Source: Fimbriiglobus ruber
GTDB lineage: Bacteria; Planctomycetota; Planctomycetia; Gemmatales; Gemmataceae
DNA length: 64,000 bases
Reading direction: 5' to 3'
Assembly (NCBI RefSeq): GCF_002197845.1
Contig: NZ_NIDE01000001.1
Location: 62,001-126,000, forward strand
Shown: positions 44,972 through 52,722 of the stretch, one piece after another
Position numbering within the stretch: position 1 is the stretch's first letter
How the letters are laid out: the number at the start of each line of letters is the position of its first letter
Made by a program: the position numbers and the translations under genes
Notes under the pieces: generated by a model
Databases searched by the model: none
The model's input: the letters and a program-made list of their open reading frames with translations, nothing else
What the model was told of the DNA's origin: nothing

Positions 44972-45477
44972 GTGGGCAACTCCGTATCGGAAGAGAAGAC
45001 CGAGGATCTACTCGGCGCGGTGAGTACGCAAACCCGCATCGTGCGCGTTCGGAACTCGTTTGAGACCGCAACCGAGGTGCCGCGGAGCCCGACCGCATCG
45101 TTTCAAACCGATGTCGGGGGGTACGCCCACCGGCGATGCACGCCGGGCCCGCGGAACCCTCGGACCACAAAGAACGGCGTTCCACCCTGAAAGGTGGTAG
45201 GCCGGTTACGCTTTCCTAATCGCTCAGTGCAGTTCCAAGCGGGCGCAAAATGCATCGATTTCGGTCTGCCGCGGTTGTATTTTGTCGTAAGTACATGATA
45301 AAGAGCAATTTAAAATTATGAATGCGAATAGCAACTACCCCCATTTCCGGTCGCACAGGACCGGAGACAAGTTCGCAAGGTATTTCTGACACCGATTTGG
45401 CTGTCGTTGAGATATTGCCTCGGGTTCTGGGTCTGGTCTGTTTGACGTTTTGCCGGGAACCGCTTACACTGCGACGG
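44972..45477. other. Intergenic region without recognisable genes
   Basis: About 505 bases between divergent genes. An AT-rich stretch at about 45285-45325 is the likeliest place for the promoter of the Cys-rich gene. Short frames on both strands lack ribosome-binding sites and protein-like composition. No repeat or RNA structure stood out. Confidence 0.45.
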
Positions 45478-46005
45478 ATGAGTCGCAAAGATTTCCGAAT
45501 TCGAGCCGTCACTTTTTCGCTCGTCTGTGCGATGAGTTTTGGTGCGGTGTTTCCTCCGCAGCGGGCATGCTTTTGCCCTTCCGACGGCTGCTCAGCTGCC
45601 TGTGACCGCCCGGGGACCCCAGAAGCTTATTCCGTCGAGCGGACCCGTGCTGTGTGCTGCCACCACAGCACGGGCAAATCTTGTTGTTCCGCGGGACTTG
45701 CGAAATCTGGTTCGTGCTGCTATCGCGCCGAGCGTATGGCCGGTGACAGTCGAAAGCATCCGGCTTCCGCGCGAACGGATTGCCAGTCCGCGATTTGCGG
45801 TTGTGCTGAAATGCCGCCGGCGCCCGATCCGGTTGTTCCCCCACCTCCCGTGACCGGCAAAGTGACTGTGGCTTCGTTGGAACTCGTAATCTGTGTGCCT
45901 TTCTGGTTCGACTCGGATTTTGACTCGCGGCAAACATTTCCGAAGTACCAGGGGATTGTCGCGCCGCCCGACCTCGTCATAACACTCTCTCGCTTAACTT
46001 GTTAG
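45478..46005 (+). CDS. Secreted Cys-rich protein, unknown function
   Basis: About 175 residues from ATG 45478. A hydrophobic N-terminal segment (AVTFSLVCAMSFGAVF) looks like a signal peptide. The next 90 residues hold about 16 Cys, several as pairs (RAVCCHHSTGKSCC, GSCCYR), plus His, then PPAPDPVVPPPP and a Cys-poor C-terminus. The pattern suggests metal binding or disulfide cross-linking. I do not recognise a family. A Cys-containing lipoprotein follows 180 bases downstream on the same strand, supporting a shared metal-related role. Confidence 0.65.
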   Translation: MSRKDFRIRAVTFSLVCAMSFGAVFPPQRACFCPSDGCSAACDRPGTPEAYSVERTRAVCCHHSTGKSCCSAGLAKSGSCCYRAERMAGDSRKHPASARTDCQSAICGCAEMPPAPDPVVPPPPVTGKVTVASLELVICVPFWFDSDFDSRQTFPKYQGIVAPPDLVITLSRLTC

Positions 46006-46185
46006 CTCGTTCTTCATTTGCCAGTACCGGCGCGCACTCCGAACTGTGGTTTTCCATCACGCTCCGAGGCGCGATCACGTTTCCTGTCGTCGGTCGTTGA
46101 CCGCAATGACCGGCGCGCGAGCTTTGGACCGTCTCAAAACTCAGGGGTCACCCCGAGATGACCCATCACACGTAAGGAGCCTGTA

Positions 46186-46560
46186 ATGTGGCAGTCCAGA
46201 ATATGGGCCTGCTCGGCAGCGGCGATTTCACTCGCGGTGTTCGGATGCGGCGGCAGTCGCAGTGCCCCACAAACCGTCTCTTCATCGGTGTCCACACCCA
46301 CTCTGAGCGGTGGCGAGGAAGCGGAAATTAAAGCCGCCCTCGACAAGTTGTCGGCCGACGACCGCAAACTTGCCGATGCCCAGAAGAGTTGCCCGATGTC
46401 AGACGAACCGCTCGGGTCGATGGGCATTCCCATCAAACTGACGCTGTCCGGTGAGCCGGTGTTCGTGTGCTGCAGGTCTTGTGTGAAACGAGCCGAAGCC
46501 GACCCGACCGGAACGCTGAAAAAGGTGGCCGCTTTGAAGGCGAAGCCGGCAGCGAAGTGA
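46186..46560 (+). CDS. Lipoprotein with TRASH/YHS-like metal-binding motif
   Basis: A 124-residue protein with AAGGAG about 6 bases before ATG. The N-terminal hydrophobic stretch ends in LAVFGCGG, a lipobox, so it is probably a lipoprotein. The mature part contains QKSCPMSDEPLGSMG and, after 20 residues, VFVCCRSCVKRAEADP. This C...CxxC spacing is typical of TRASH/YHS-like heavy-metal-binding domains often found near copper or heavy-metal efflux genes. No efflux pump lies in the window. Confidence 0.82.
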   Translation: MWQSRIWACSAAAISLAVFGCGGSRSAPQTVSSSVSTPTLSGGEEAEIKAALDKLSADDRKLADAQKSCPMSDEPLGSMGIPIKLTLSGEPVFVCCRSCVKRAEADPTGTLKKVAALKAKPAAK

Positions 46561-46588
46561 TGTTCGCGCGATGAAGGGGAAAGGAGAT

Positions 46589-46627
46589 CGGCCGGCCGCC
46601 GCGGATACTATCCGCGGCGGCCGGCCG
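46589..46627 (-). terminator. Long GC-rich hairpin, copy A
   Basis: A 19-bp perfect stem (CGGCCGGCCGCCGCGGATA and its complement) 14 bases after the stop of the minus-strand lipoprotein gene at 46641. The sequence, including flanks, is nearly identical to the hairpin at 48204-48252, marking the ends of two duplicated transcription units. There is no long T-tract. Confidence 0.75.
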
Positions 46628-46640
46628 GTTTCGAGAACGA

Positions 46641-47036
46641 CTATTTGATGTCGATGTTAAACGTCTTATTGCCACCGCTGTAATCAAACGACAATCCGTT
46701 GTCCGGCGTCGTGTACTTCGGCGGGATAACCGGGCCGCCGGCCGATCGCGCCGAGGGTGTAAAGCCCGGCGGGGGTGGTGGAGCCATGGATGCGAGTTGA
46801 AACTTCAACGCACCTTTTGGCGGGTTTTCCATCCGATAACGCCCTTGTGCGTTTGTGAGCGCACTGACCTGACCAGTGCTTCCGATAGCAATAACATTCA
46901 ATTCCTTAACGGGTTGGCCGCCAACGGATACGGTTCCCGAGAGGACGTTTGACGACCCCCCATCAGGACCACCGCAGCCGAACAAAATCAAACAGAAAGA
47001 CGAGACAAGAACCAGAAACAGTCGGGTATAAATCAC
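46641..47036 (-). CDS. Small lipoprotein with carboxypeptidase-regulatory-like domain, copy A
   Basis: About 131 residues from GTG 47036, which has GGAG about 10 bases upstream and begins the hydrophobic segment; the upstream in-frame start at 47093 is an alternative. The lipobox is LILFGCGG. The mature protein is a small beta-sandwich with LSGTVSVGGQPVKELNVIAI and GRYRMENPPKGALKFQL, then a Pro-rich linker and the conserved end PPKYTTPDNGLSFDYSGG. Copy B at 48261 is its close paralogue. It follows a DUF1559 gene and probably works with it at the envelope. Confidence 0.85.
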   Translation of the reverse strand: MIYTRLFLVLVSSFCLILFGCGGPDGGSSNVLSGTVSVGGQPVKELNVIAIGSTGQVSALTNAQGRYRMENPPKGALKFQLASMAPPPPPGFTPSARSAGGPVIPPKYTTPDNGLSFDYSGGNKTFNIDIK

Positions 47037-47061
47037 TTGGTGAGTTCTCCGAATCTGAGTA

Positions 47062-47083
47062 ACCGAAGGGAATCCCCTTCGGT
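47062..47083 (-). promoter_or_regulatory. Hairpin between DUF1559-A and lipoprotein-A
   Basis: A 9-bp perfect stem ACCGAAGGG / CCCTTCGGT with a four-base loop lies in the spacer 26 bases before the GTG start of lipoprotein A. Copy B has no equivalent. It could adjust the ratio of the two products, or mean nothing. Confidence 0.45.
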
Positions 47084-47102
47084 CGAGGAGCAACTTTTTG
47101 AG

Positions 47103-48020
47103 TTAGTTCCAGTCGGCCGGAAGTACCGTACTGTCGTTGGGTACCGCGGCGAGCCAGAATGTGGTCGCAGACGTACCCGAGGTGATCCCTCGAACGCTGC
47201 CGTCCATCATCGCGCAAACGATGGAAGACGTGTGACCGGACTGCAAGGCCCACCGCACGGCCGCACTGGGTTGCGGCGAGAATTGCCAACTCTCAGAACT
47301 GTAAAACCACCAACCGCCAGGGAATCCGTTCGGGTAATAGGTCTGGTAAATGCCGAACAGCGGGTAGTTGTACGTCGCGAAACTGGGGTCCGGGTAATAG
47401 AACCCTCGATCGCGGTCGTTCGTGTCCCCTTCGGCGACCATGTACCTTTCCGAGAAACCGACTGTGTTCGATGTGCCGTCGGGGATGTTGCCGATCTTGT
47501 AAATCGATTTGTGCCACTGGCTCGGGTAGTAGCTTCCCTGCCCAAACAGGATGAAATTCGCGGCATAAGATGTACCGGCCCAGCCACTTGAGCCGACGCC
47601 GGTGCCTGCGGTCGGGTCGGCCGGGCAGAGGAACGTTTTCACTACCTGAGCGGTATTCGGAGTGTTCAGGTAACCAGTCTGTTGGTGCGCCTGGAACAAA
47701 TTCGTCTGCTCCATGAACGGCAGTAGCGCGTACATGATGCTCCCGTAAGCTTGCCCTTCCGACACGCCGGTCGGTGCCGTCCCCGTGGGCGAAACGAGGG
47801 TATCGACCGGTGGTAAGTTGTCTTGGTAAACCCCGGCGTAGTTGTGACAGGCCAGCGCGAGCTGCTTGATGTTGTTCTGACAAGTCGCTCGGGCGGCCGC
47901 GGCGCGGACTTTCTGCACGGCGGGCAGGAGCAGGCCGATGAGAATGGCGATGATCGCAATGACGACCAGCAATTCGATCAGCGTAAACCCGCGCCGGCGC
48001 GCAGCATGACTGGTAAACAT
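47103..48020 (-). CDS. DUF1559 pseudopilin-like protein, copy A
   Basis: 305 residues. N-terminus [43 protein letters not shown] is the prepilin cleavage site and helix. The DUF1559 domain includes [16 protein letters not shown] and ends VCAMMDGSVRGITSG ... TFWLAAVPNDSTVLPADWN. It should be processed by a prepilin peptidase and inserted in the membrane as a pseudopilin. It is the first gene of duplicated unit A and is preceded by a leader conserved with unit B. Confidence 0.94.
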   Translation of the reverse strand: MFTSHAARRRGFTLIELLVVIAIIAILIGLLLPAVQKVRAAAARATCQNNIKQLALACHNYAGVYQDNLPPVDTLVSPTGTAPTGVSEGQAYGSIMYALLPFMEQTNLFQAHQQTGYLNTPNTAQVVKTFLCPADPTAGTGVGSSGWAGTSYAANFILFGQGSYYPSQWHKSIYKIGNIPDGTSNTVGFSERYMVAEGDTNDRDRGFYYPDPSFATYNYPLFGIYQTYYPNGFPGGWWFYSSESWQFSPQPSAAVRWALQSGHTSSIVCAMMDGSVRGITSGTSATTFWLAAVPNDSTVLPADWN

Positions 48021-48150
48021 AAGAACCTCGACGAATTAAAAGATGCAGGCGATTCGAGACATGATTGGAGAGCGAGTCTGTCTCAAAGACTGGTATGCGC
48101 CGGCGGACCCGGACCGGACGCGCTCGGGAAAGAAAAGTGAAAAAAATGTG
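48000..48150 (-). repeat. Duplicated leader/promoter region, copy A
   Basis: About 150 bases upstream of DUF1559-A closely match the bases upstream of DUF1559-B (49582-49730). The best block is about 45 bases reading, on the plus strand, GAGCGAGTCTGTCTC then TGGTATGCGCCGGCGGACCC. A shared poly-A segment near the outer end (GTGAAAAAAATGTGA at 48137-48151) reads as a T-run in the transcribed direction. It probably holds promoter and 5' leader. Confidence 0.75.
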
Positions 48151-48203
48151 ATTAGTTGGAACCCGGCTCGCTGTGAAGTGAAAGGTTGTCTGGAACAGAA
48201 ACC

Positions 48204-48252
48204 GAAACCGGCCGGCCGCCGCGGATAGTATCCGCGGCGGCCGGCCGGTTTC
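48204..48252 (-). terminator. Long GC-rich hairpin, copy B
   Basis: A 24-bp perfect stem starting GAAACCGGCCGGCCGCCG, 8 bases after the lipoprotein-B stop. It is the same element as at 46589. The extremely stable stem should separate unit B from unit A. Confidence 0.8.
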
Positions 48253-48260
48253 GAAAACGA

Positions 48261-48659
48261 CTATTTGATGTCGATGTTGTACGTCTTCTTGCCTCCACTG
48301 TACTCGAACGACAGCCCGTTTTCCGGCGTCGTGTACTTCGGCGGGATGGCGGTTGCGCCCGGCGGCGGCGGCGGTGCGGTGATGCCCGGCGGCGGCGGCG
48401 GAGCGAGAGTCGACAGGCGAAACTTCATCGCGCCCTTGGGCGGGTTCACGATGCGATAAGTCCCGTCCGCCCCGGTGAGCCCGCTGGCTTCGTGGCCGCC
48501 GCCCGAAACGAGGGCGACCACCGTCACGTCCTTGGCCGGTTGACCGTTGACCGTCACCTTGCCCGAAAGCACGTCACTATCAGCGGACCCGCCACCGCAG
48601 CCGGCTGCGAGGGTGGCGGCAAATAGGGCAACGAATCCACTTCTCACGAACGAAGTCAT
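48261..48659 (-). CDS. Small lipoprotein with carboxypeptidase-regulatory-like domain, copy B
   Basis: 132 residues with GAGGG about 10 bases before ATG. Lipobox TLAAGCGGG. The body DVLSGKVTVNGQPAKDVTVVAL, GTYRIVNPPKGAMKFRL, a PPPPPG-repeat linker and PPKYTTPENGLSFEYSGG parallel copy A throughout. The linker contains two PPPPPG blocks where copy A has one. It follows DUF1559-B by 21 bases. Envelope location is expected; function unknown. Confidence 0.87.
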   Translation of the reverse strand: MTSFVRSGFVALFAATLAAGCGGGSADSDVLSGKVTVNGQPAKDVTVVALVSGGGHEASGLTGADGTYRIVNPPKGAMKFRLSTLAPPPPPGITAPPPPPGATAIPPKYTTPENGLSFEYSGGKKTYNIDIK

Positions 48660-48680
48660 CGGAAAATCGCCCTCGGTTGG

Positions 48681-49595
48681 TTAGTTCCAGTCGGCGGGGA
48701 GTACCTGGCCGTCGGCGGGCATCACCGCCAACCAGAAAGTCAGGATGTTCGTACTCTGATTCACGCCGCGGACACTCCCGTCCGCCATTCCGAGCTGAAC
48801 CGTCGCCGGGTGAGCCGAGTTCGCGCCCCAGCGGACCCCGGTGGTGCCGACCACGCCCGGTTGAATGCTTTGGCTGCTGTACCACCAGTTCGACGTGGCC
48901 CAGTAAGAAGGGTAAGTCGTCTGATACTCGCCGATCGAAGCCGAGTAATACTGGTCCTGGCCGGTCCAAAGAATCGGCATGTCCCGGCTGCAAGTGACGG
49001 ACGTTTCGGTCAGCATCTTGCGTTCGGCGATCGCCACCGTATTCGACGTACCGTCGGGAATGTTCCCGATGGAATACTTCGGCTGGCTGACGTTCGTGAC
49101 GTTGAACCACCCCGCCGTGGCGAGCAGCAACGAGTTGACCGCGTAACAGCTGCCGGCCCACCCGTTCGGGCCGACGCCGGTCCCGTAGGTATCGTCGGAG
49201 GGGCACTGGAACGTCTTGACAACTATCCCCTTGTTGACGGTCACGTCGCCGGCAGCCATGTGGGCCCGGTAGAGGGCGTCTTGTTCCACGTAAGGAAGCA
49301 GGCCCGTCAGCGCGCTGGCCTGTCCGGAGGTGGAAGTCGAGTCCGAGGTGCTGGCCGTCGCGGCGTTTAACGTAATCCGCAGCGGGGGCAGTTTGTCGCC
49401 GTTCGTTCCGGCGTAGTTGTGAATAGCCAAGGACAGTTGCTTCAGGTTGTTCGAGCAAGTCGTTCGGGCGGCCGCCTCGCGAACTTTTTGCACGGCAGGC
49501 AGGAGAAGGCCGATGAGGATGGCGATGATCGCGATCACCACCAACAATTCGATCAGCGTAAACCCGCGCCGGCGCGCAGTATGACTGGCAAACAT
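48681..49595 (-). CDS. DUF1559 pseudopilin-like protein, copy B
   Basis: 304 residues. The N-terminus [20 protein letters not shown] is identical to copy A in this segment. Later segments ([58 protein letters not shown]) align along the full length. The central region has diverged more, as expected for an old tandem duplication. Processing and location as for copy A. Confidence 0.94.
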   Translation of the reverse strand: MFASHTARRRGFTLIELLVVIAIIAILIGLLLPAVQKVREAAARTTCSNNLKQLSLAIHNYAGTNGDKLPPLRITLNAATASTSDSTSTSGQASALTGLLPYVEQDALYRAHMAAGDVTVNKGIVVKTFQCPSDDTYGTGVGPNGWAGSCYAVNSLLLATAGWFNVTNVSQPKYSIGNIPDGTSNTVAIAERKMLTETSVTCSRDMPILWTGQDQYYSASIGEYQTTYPSYWATSNWWYSSQSIQPGVVGTTGVRWGANSAHPATVQLGMADGSVRGVNQSTNILTFWLAVMPADGQVLPADWN

Positions 49596-49730
49596 GAGAA
49601 CCTCAGCGAATTAAAAAGATGCGGGCGGAGTTGAGACAAGAATGGGGAGCGAGTCTGTCTCGAAGAGTGGTATGCGCCGGCGGACCCGGACCGGACGCAT
49701 TCGAGAAAGAAAGGTGAAAAAAATGTGACT
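49582..49730 (-). repeat. Duplicated leader/promoter region, copy B
   Basis: Counterpart of 48000-48150. The similarity runs from the DUF1559-B start codon almost to the stop codon of the kinase gene at 49733, so the duplicated unit was probably bounded by that gene. Confidence 0.75.
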
Positions 49731-49732
49731 GG

Positions 49733-51802
49733 TTAGCGAACAACGGGCGCGGCCGGTTGCCAAAACTCCTTCACGGGCTTGTCATTAATGTGAGTCAGCT
49801 TCGGCATCCGGCGGACGAGTTCGCCGTCCCGGTCCGGGCGCACGTCCGCCCAAAGTTGTTTGATCGGGCTATCCGCGAGCGGCTCGAGTGAGCCGACCGG
49901 GGTTCCGGTAATGGCCAAAAGACGTAATTTGGGCATCGTGCGGATCGGGTCGAGGTCGGTGATTCGCGTGTGGTCGATGAATAATTCTTCGAGCAGCGTC
50001 CCGTCGATCGCTTCGAGCGATGAAACGCCGGTGTCCGAAAGCTCCAGCCGCGTAATGTGCTGGCCCTGGAGGGGCGTGAGATCCGTTAGATTCGGGTTAT
50101 TGGTCAGAATGACCGTATGCAGACGCAACCCGCGGAGTGGCTCCAAGTTCTCGAATTTGCCCCGCCCTGGTGCCGTACCGCTCAGGCCGAACGTCCGCAT
50201 GTCCGCGAGCCCGCGGACCGGCCGGACATCCTGAACGGCGTCCGAAATCATGCGGAAGCGGATGACTCCTTCATCTTCCACCCACCCGCTCGCGTGTTGC
50301 GAGTCGTACCCCGGATTCAGCTCCGCGATCTTTCGGGCGACGGCCGTGAATTGCTGTTTGCTTGGCAGCTCGCCGAGTTCCTTGCACCACCATTGGTCTG
50401 GCGGACCGGCCGGGAAGGGGGGCCGATCGGGCGGGACCGCCTGAACGTGTACGCCCCGGGACTGCCCGGTCCCCCAGGTGGTCCCCCAGGTCTCGTAGGC
50501 GATCGCACCAACCCCCAGAACAAGGATCAAAAACCCGGCCGCGACGAATCCGGTCCGCGCCCAACGTCGCGGCCGACGGGCCGCCGCCAACTCGGCTTCC
50601 AGCGCCTCCAGCTCACGCTCAACGGCCCGGGCCGATGGCGGCCGGTCGTTCGGGCTGTCCGCGAGCAACCGGCCGATCAGGTCGGAGAACTTGGCGGGAA
50701 CGGCTGGGTTCAGGTCGTGGGCCGGCGCCGGCGGCGGGTCGCCGGTGCCCGTCGTCGGGACGGTGCCGCGGCCCGGGAACGGGTGTTCGCCGGTGGCCAA
50801 CTCGTAAAGCACGCAACCGAGGGCGAACAGATCGACCCGCCCGTCGATCGGGCCGCCCCGGAACTGTTCGGGGGCCATGTACGCCGGCGTACCGCCGATG
50901 CCGTCGTGGTCGGCCGGGTCGAGGTTCGACGACGCGGCCAGACCGAAATCGATGATTTTGACGCGCGCCACCGAGCCGAACGCCGGTCGGTCGTCGGCCG
51001 GGTCGTCTTTCCATCTCGGAGGGACTTCGAGCCACAGGTTCGATGGCTTCACGTCCCGGTGCGTCAACCCGGCCGCGTGGGCCGCGGCCAACCCTCCCGC
51101 GACCTGGCGGCCGATCCGCACGACCCACGAGACGGGCGGCCGGCGGTTGGCCCGCATCCAGGCGTGCAAGCTTTCCCCGTCGAGCAGTTCCATCGCCAGG
51201 TACGGCACCTCGTTGCCGACCGGGGCGGTAAACAAGCCGACCTGGTGGACGACCGCGATGTGATCGTGCTTGACCGCGGCCATGGCCCGGGCTTCGCGCA
51301 AAAAACGGTCCCGTGCCCCCGGCGCCCGGCCGGCCCGCGGGTGGAGGACTTTGAGCCCCACGGGGCGGACGAGCAATGTGTCCTCGGCCTCGAATACGAA
51401 TCCCATGCCGCCGCGGCCGAGCAGCCGGATCACTCGATAGCCGGCCAACCGCCCGAGTTCACCGGCTCCTTGAGGAGGCAGGAGAAACGGCGTGCCGTCT
51501 TCGAGGGGCCGGCCGATGGCGGCGCTGTCGCCCACCGTATCGTCCACCCGCCCGGGAAGCATTCGCTCCAAGCGGTCCATCAACCCCAGAAGCCCCGGCG
51601 GCACGTCCTCGGGTTCGGCGGCCGGTTTGTCGGCCAGGAATTTCATGAGCCGGCTTTCGAGCTTCAACCCGTCCACGCGCGCCGGGCAGGATTCGCACCA
51701 GTCGATGTGGCGCTGCACGGCCGCCGCACGGGCGAGCGGGAGCTGGCCCAGGAGCAGGGCTTCCAACTCGGTGGTCGACGGGCAGGGACCGGGGGTCGAC
51801 AT
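49733..51802 (-). CDS. Ser/Thr protein kinase with N-terminal zinc-finger-like and C-terminal LRR domains
   Basis: 689 residues. The N-terminus HIDWCESC has the H-x3-C-x2-C of anti-sigma zinc fingers. The kinase domain is about 120-400: RLLGRGGMGFVFEAED, VGLKVL, HRDVKPSNLW, IDFGLA, GTPAYMAPEQF. A membrane helix near 425-445 (TGFVAAGFLILVLGVGAIAYETW) leads to an outer region with four or five leucine-rich repeats (LTDLTPLQGQHITRLELSDTG and so on), a likely ligand sensor. It starts 15 bases after the ECF sigma gene, with GGAGAGGGAG before the ATG. The kinase probably controls that sigma factor. Confidence 0.94.
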   Translation of the reverse strand: MSTPGPCPSTTELEALLLGQLPLARAAAVQRHIDWCESCPARVDGLKLESRLMKFLADKPAAEPEDVPPGLLGLMDRLERMLPGRVDDTVGDSAAIGRPLEDGTPFLLPPQGAGELGRLAGYRVIRLLGRGGMGFVFEAEDTLLVRPVGLKVLHPRAGRAPGARDRFLREARAMAAVKHDHIAVVHQVGLFTAPVGNEVPYLAMELLDGESLHAWMRANRRPPVSWVVRIGRQVAGGLAAAHAAGLTHRDVKPSNLWLEVPPRWKDDPADDRPAFGSVARVKIIDFGLAASSNLDPADHDGIGGTPAYMAPEQFRGGPIDGRVDLFALGCVLYELATGEHPFPGRGTVPTTGTGDPPPAPAHDLNPAVPAKFSDLIGRLLADSPNDRPPSARAVERELEALEAELAAARRPRRWARTGFVAAGFLILVLGVGAIAYETWGTTWGTGQSRGVHVQAVPPDRPPFPAGPPDQWWCKELGELPSKQQFTAVARKIAELNPGYDSQHASGWVEDEGVIRFRMISDAVQDVRPVRGLADMRTFGLSGTAPGRGKFENLEPLRGLRLHTVILTNNPNLTDLTPLQGQHITRLELSDTGVSSLEAIDGTLLEELFIDHTRITDLDPIRTMPKLRLLAITGTPVGSLEPLADSPIKQLWADVRPDRDGELVRRMPKLTHINDKPVKEFWQPAAPVVR

Positions 51803-51817
51803 CTCCCTCTCCGTTGA

Positions 51818-52378
51818 TTAGTCGGCGATGACGTCGGATAAGACGGTGTGCAACCGGGCGACGACCCGGGCCTTCGCCTTGTACACGGCGTCCACGCTGA
51901 GCCCGAGTTCGGCCCCGACCTCGGTGGCCGGGCGGCCCTCGACGACGGACGCCCAGAACGCGGCCCACGTGGTCGGCTGGAACTGGCCTTTGAGAGAGGG
52001 GACGAGGTGCCCGAGTAGGTGCCGCCGGAAGTCGTCTTCCTCGGCGGTCACCGCCGGACGGTCAGGCACCTGATCGGCGTTGGTCGCCGCGTCGATGGGG
52101 AGCTTGAGCCGGCGCGTCCGCTCCAGGTGCTTGTTCCGGGTGACGACCCAGAGCCATTCCCGGAACCCGCGGTCGGCGTCGTACGTAAACTTGGGCAGTT
52201 TCTCGACCAGCGTGGCGAACACGTCCTGAACGAGATCGAGGGCGTCCGCCTCCTGGAGCCCGGACCGCCGGGCCCAGGCGTACAGCATGGGCGAGTAAGT
52301 GCGAACGAACCGGGACCAAGCCGCGGGAGAAGCGGACTCGCGCAGGCTCATCAGCAGGCTGGCTGACGTGGTGTCCAT
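51818..52378 (-). CDS. ECF-type RNA polymerase sigma factor
   Basis: About 186 residues from ATG 52378; longer in-frame starts have no supporting site. Region 2 contains FVRTYSPMLYAWARRSGLQEADALDLVQDVFATL, then FREWLWVVTRNKHLERTR. Region 4 contains FWASVVEGRPATEVGAELGLSVDAVYKAKARVVARL, a helix-turn-helix for -35 recognition. This belongs to the planctomycete sigma type encoded next to Ser/Thr kinases. No separate anti-sigma factor is present, and the adjacent kinase with its zinc-finger-like N-terminus may fill that role. Confidence 0.93.
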   Translation of the reverse strand: MDTTSASLLMSLRESASPAAWSRFVRTYSPMLYAWARRSGLQEADALDLVQDVFATLVEKLPKFTYDADRGFREWLWVVTRNKHLERTRRLKLPIDAATNADQVPDRPAVTAEEDDFRRHLLGHLVPSLKGQFQPTTWAAFWASVVEGRPATEVGAELGLSVDAVYKAKARVVARLHTVLSDVIAD

Positions 52379-52722
52379 CCAATTCCGGGGGCTCCCAATC
52401 GAGGCAAGGTCATGATAGGCCAAGACCTCGCGGCGGGGAACCGGAACGCGTGAATCCCGTGTCGCATAATCGGAATCGAGGCGGACCATTCCCACGAGGC
52501 ACGGCAAAGACCGCTCGCCAGCTCTTTCGGGTCGAGTAATTTGGCCATCCCTACCAGATGTGACGGGCGACCGATTGTGAAGACCGCACCGGTTCGGTCG
52601 TTCCCATCCGCGCGACAGGTGCTATTCTCGGACTCGCCTGAAGTGACACAAGTCGGCCTTGAGCAACCAGGCCTGGATAGCGGAGGATAGATCCTTCACC
52701 GATCCGTCTGCGGGAGGGCAAG
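52379..52722. other. Region upstream of the sigma gene and left end of the IS element
   Basis: The first 245 bases hold the sigma-factor promoter region; I see no gene or clear promoter there. From about 52625 the sequence belongs to the IS630-type element. AGTGACACA at 52642-52650 is repeated in inverse orientation at 53771-53779. Confidence 0.45.
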
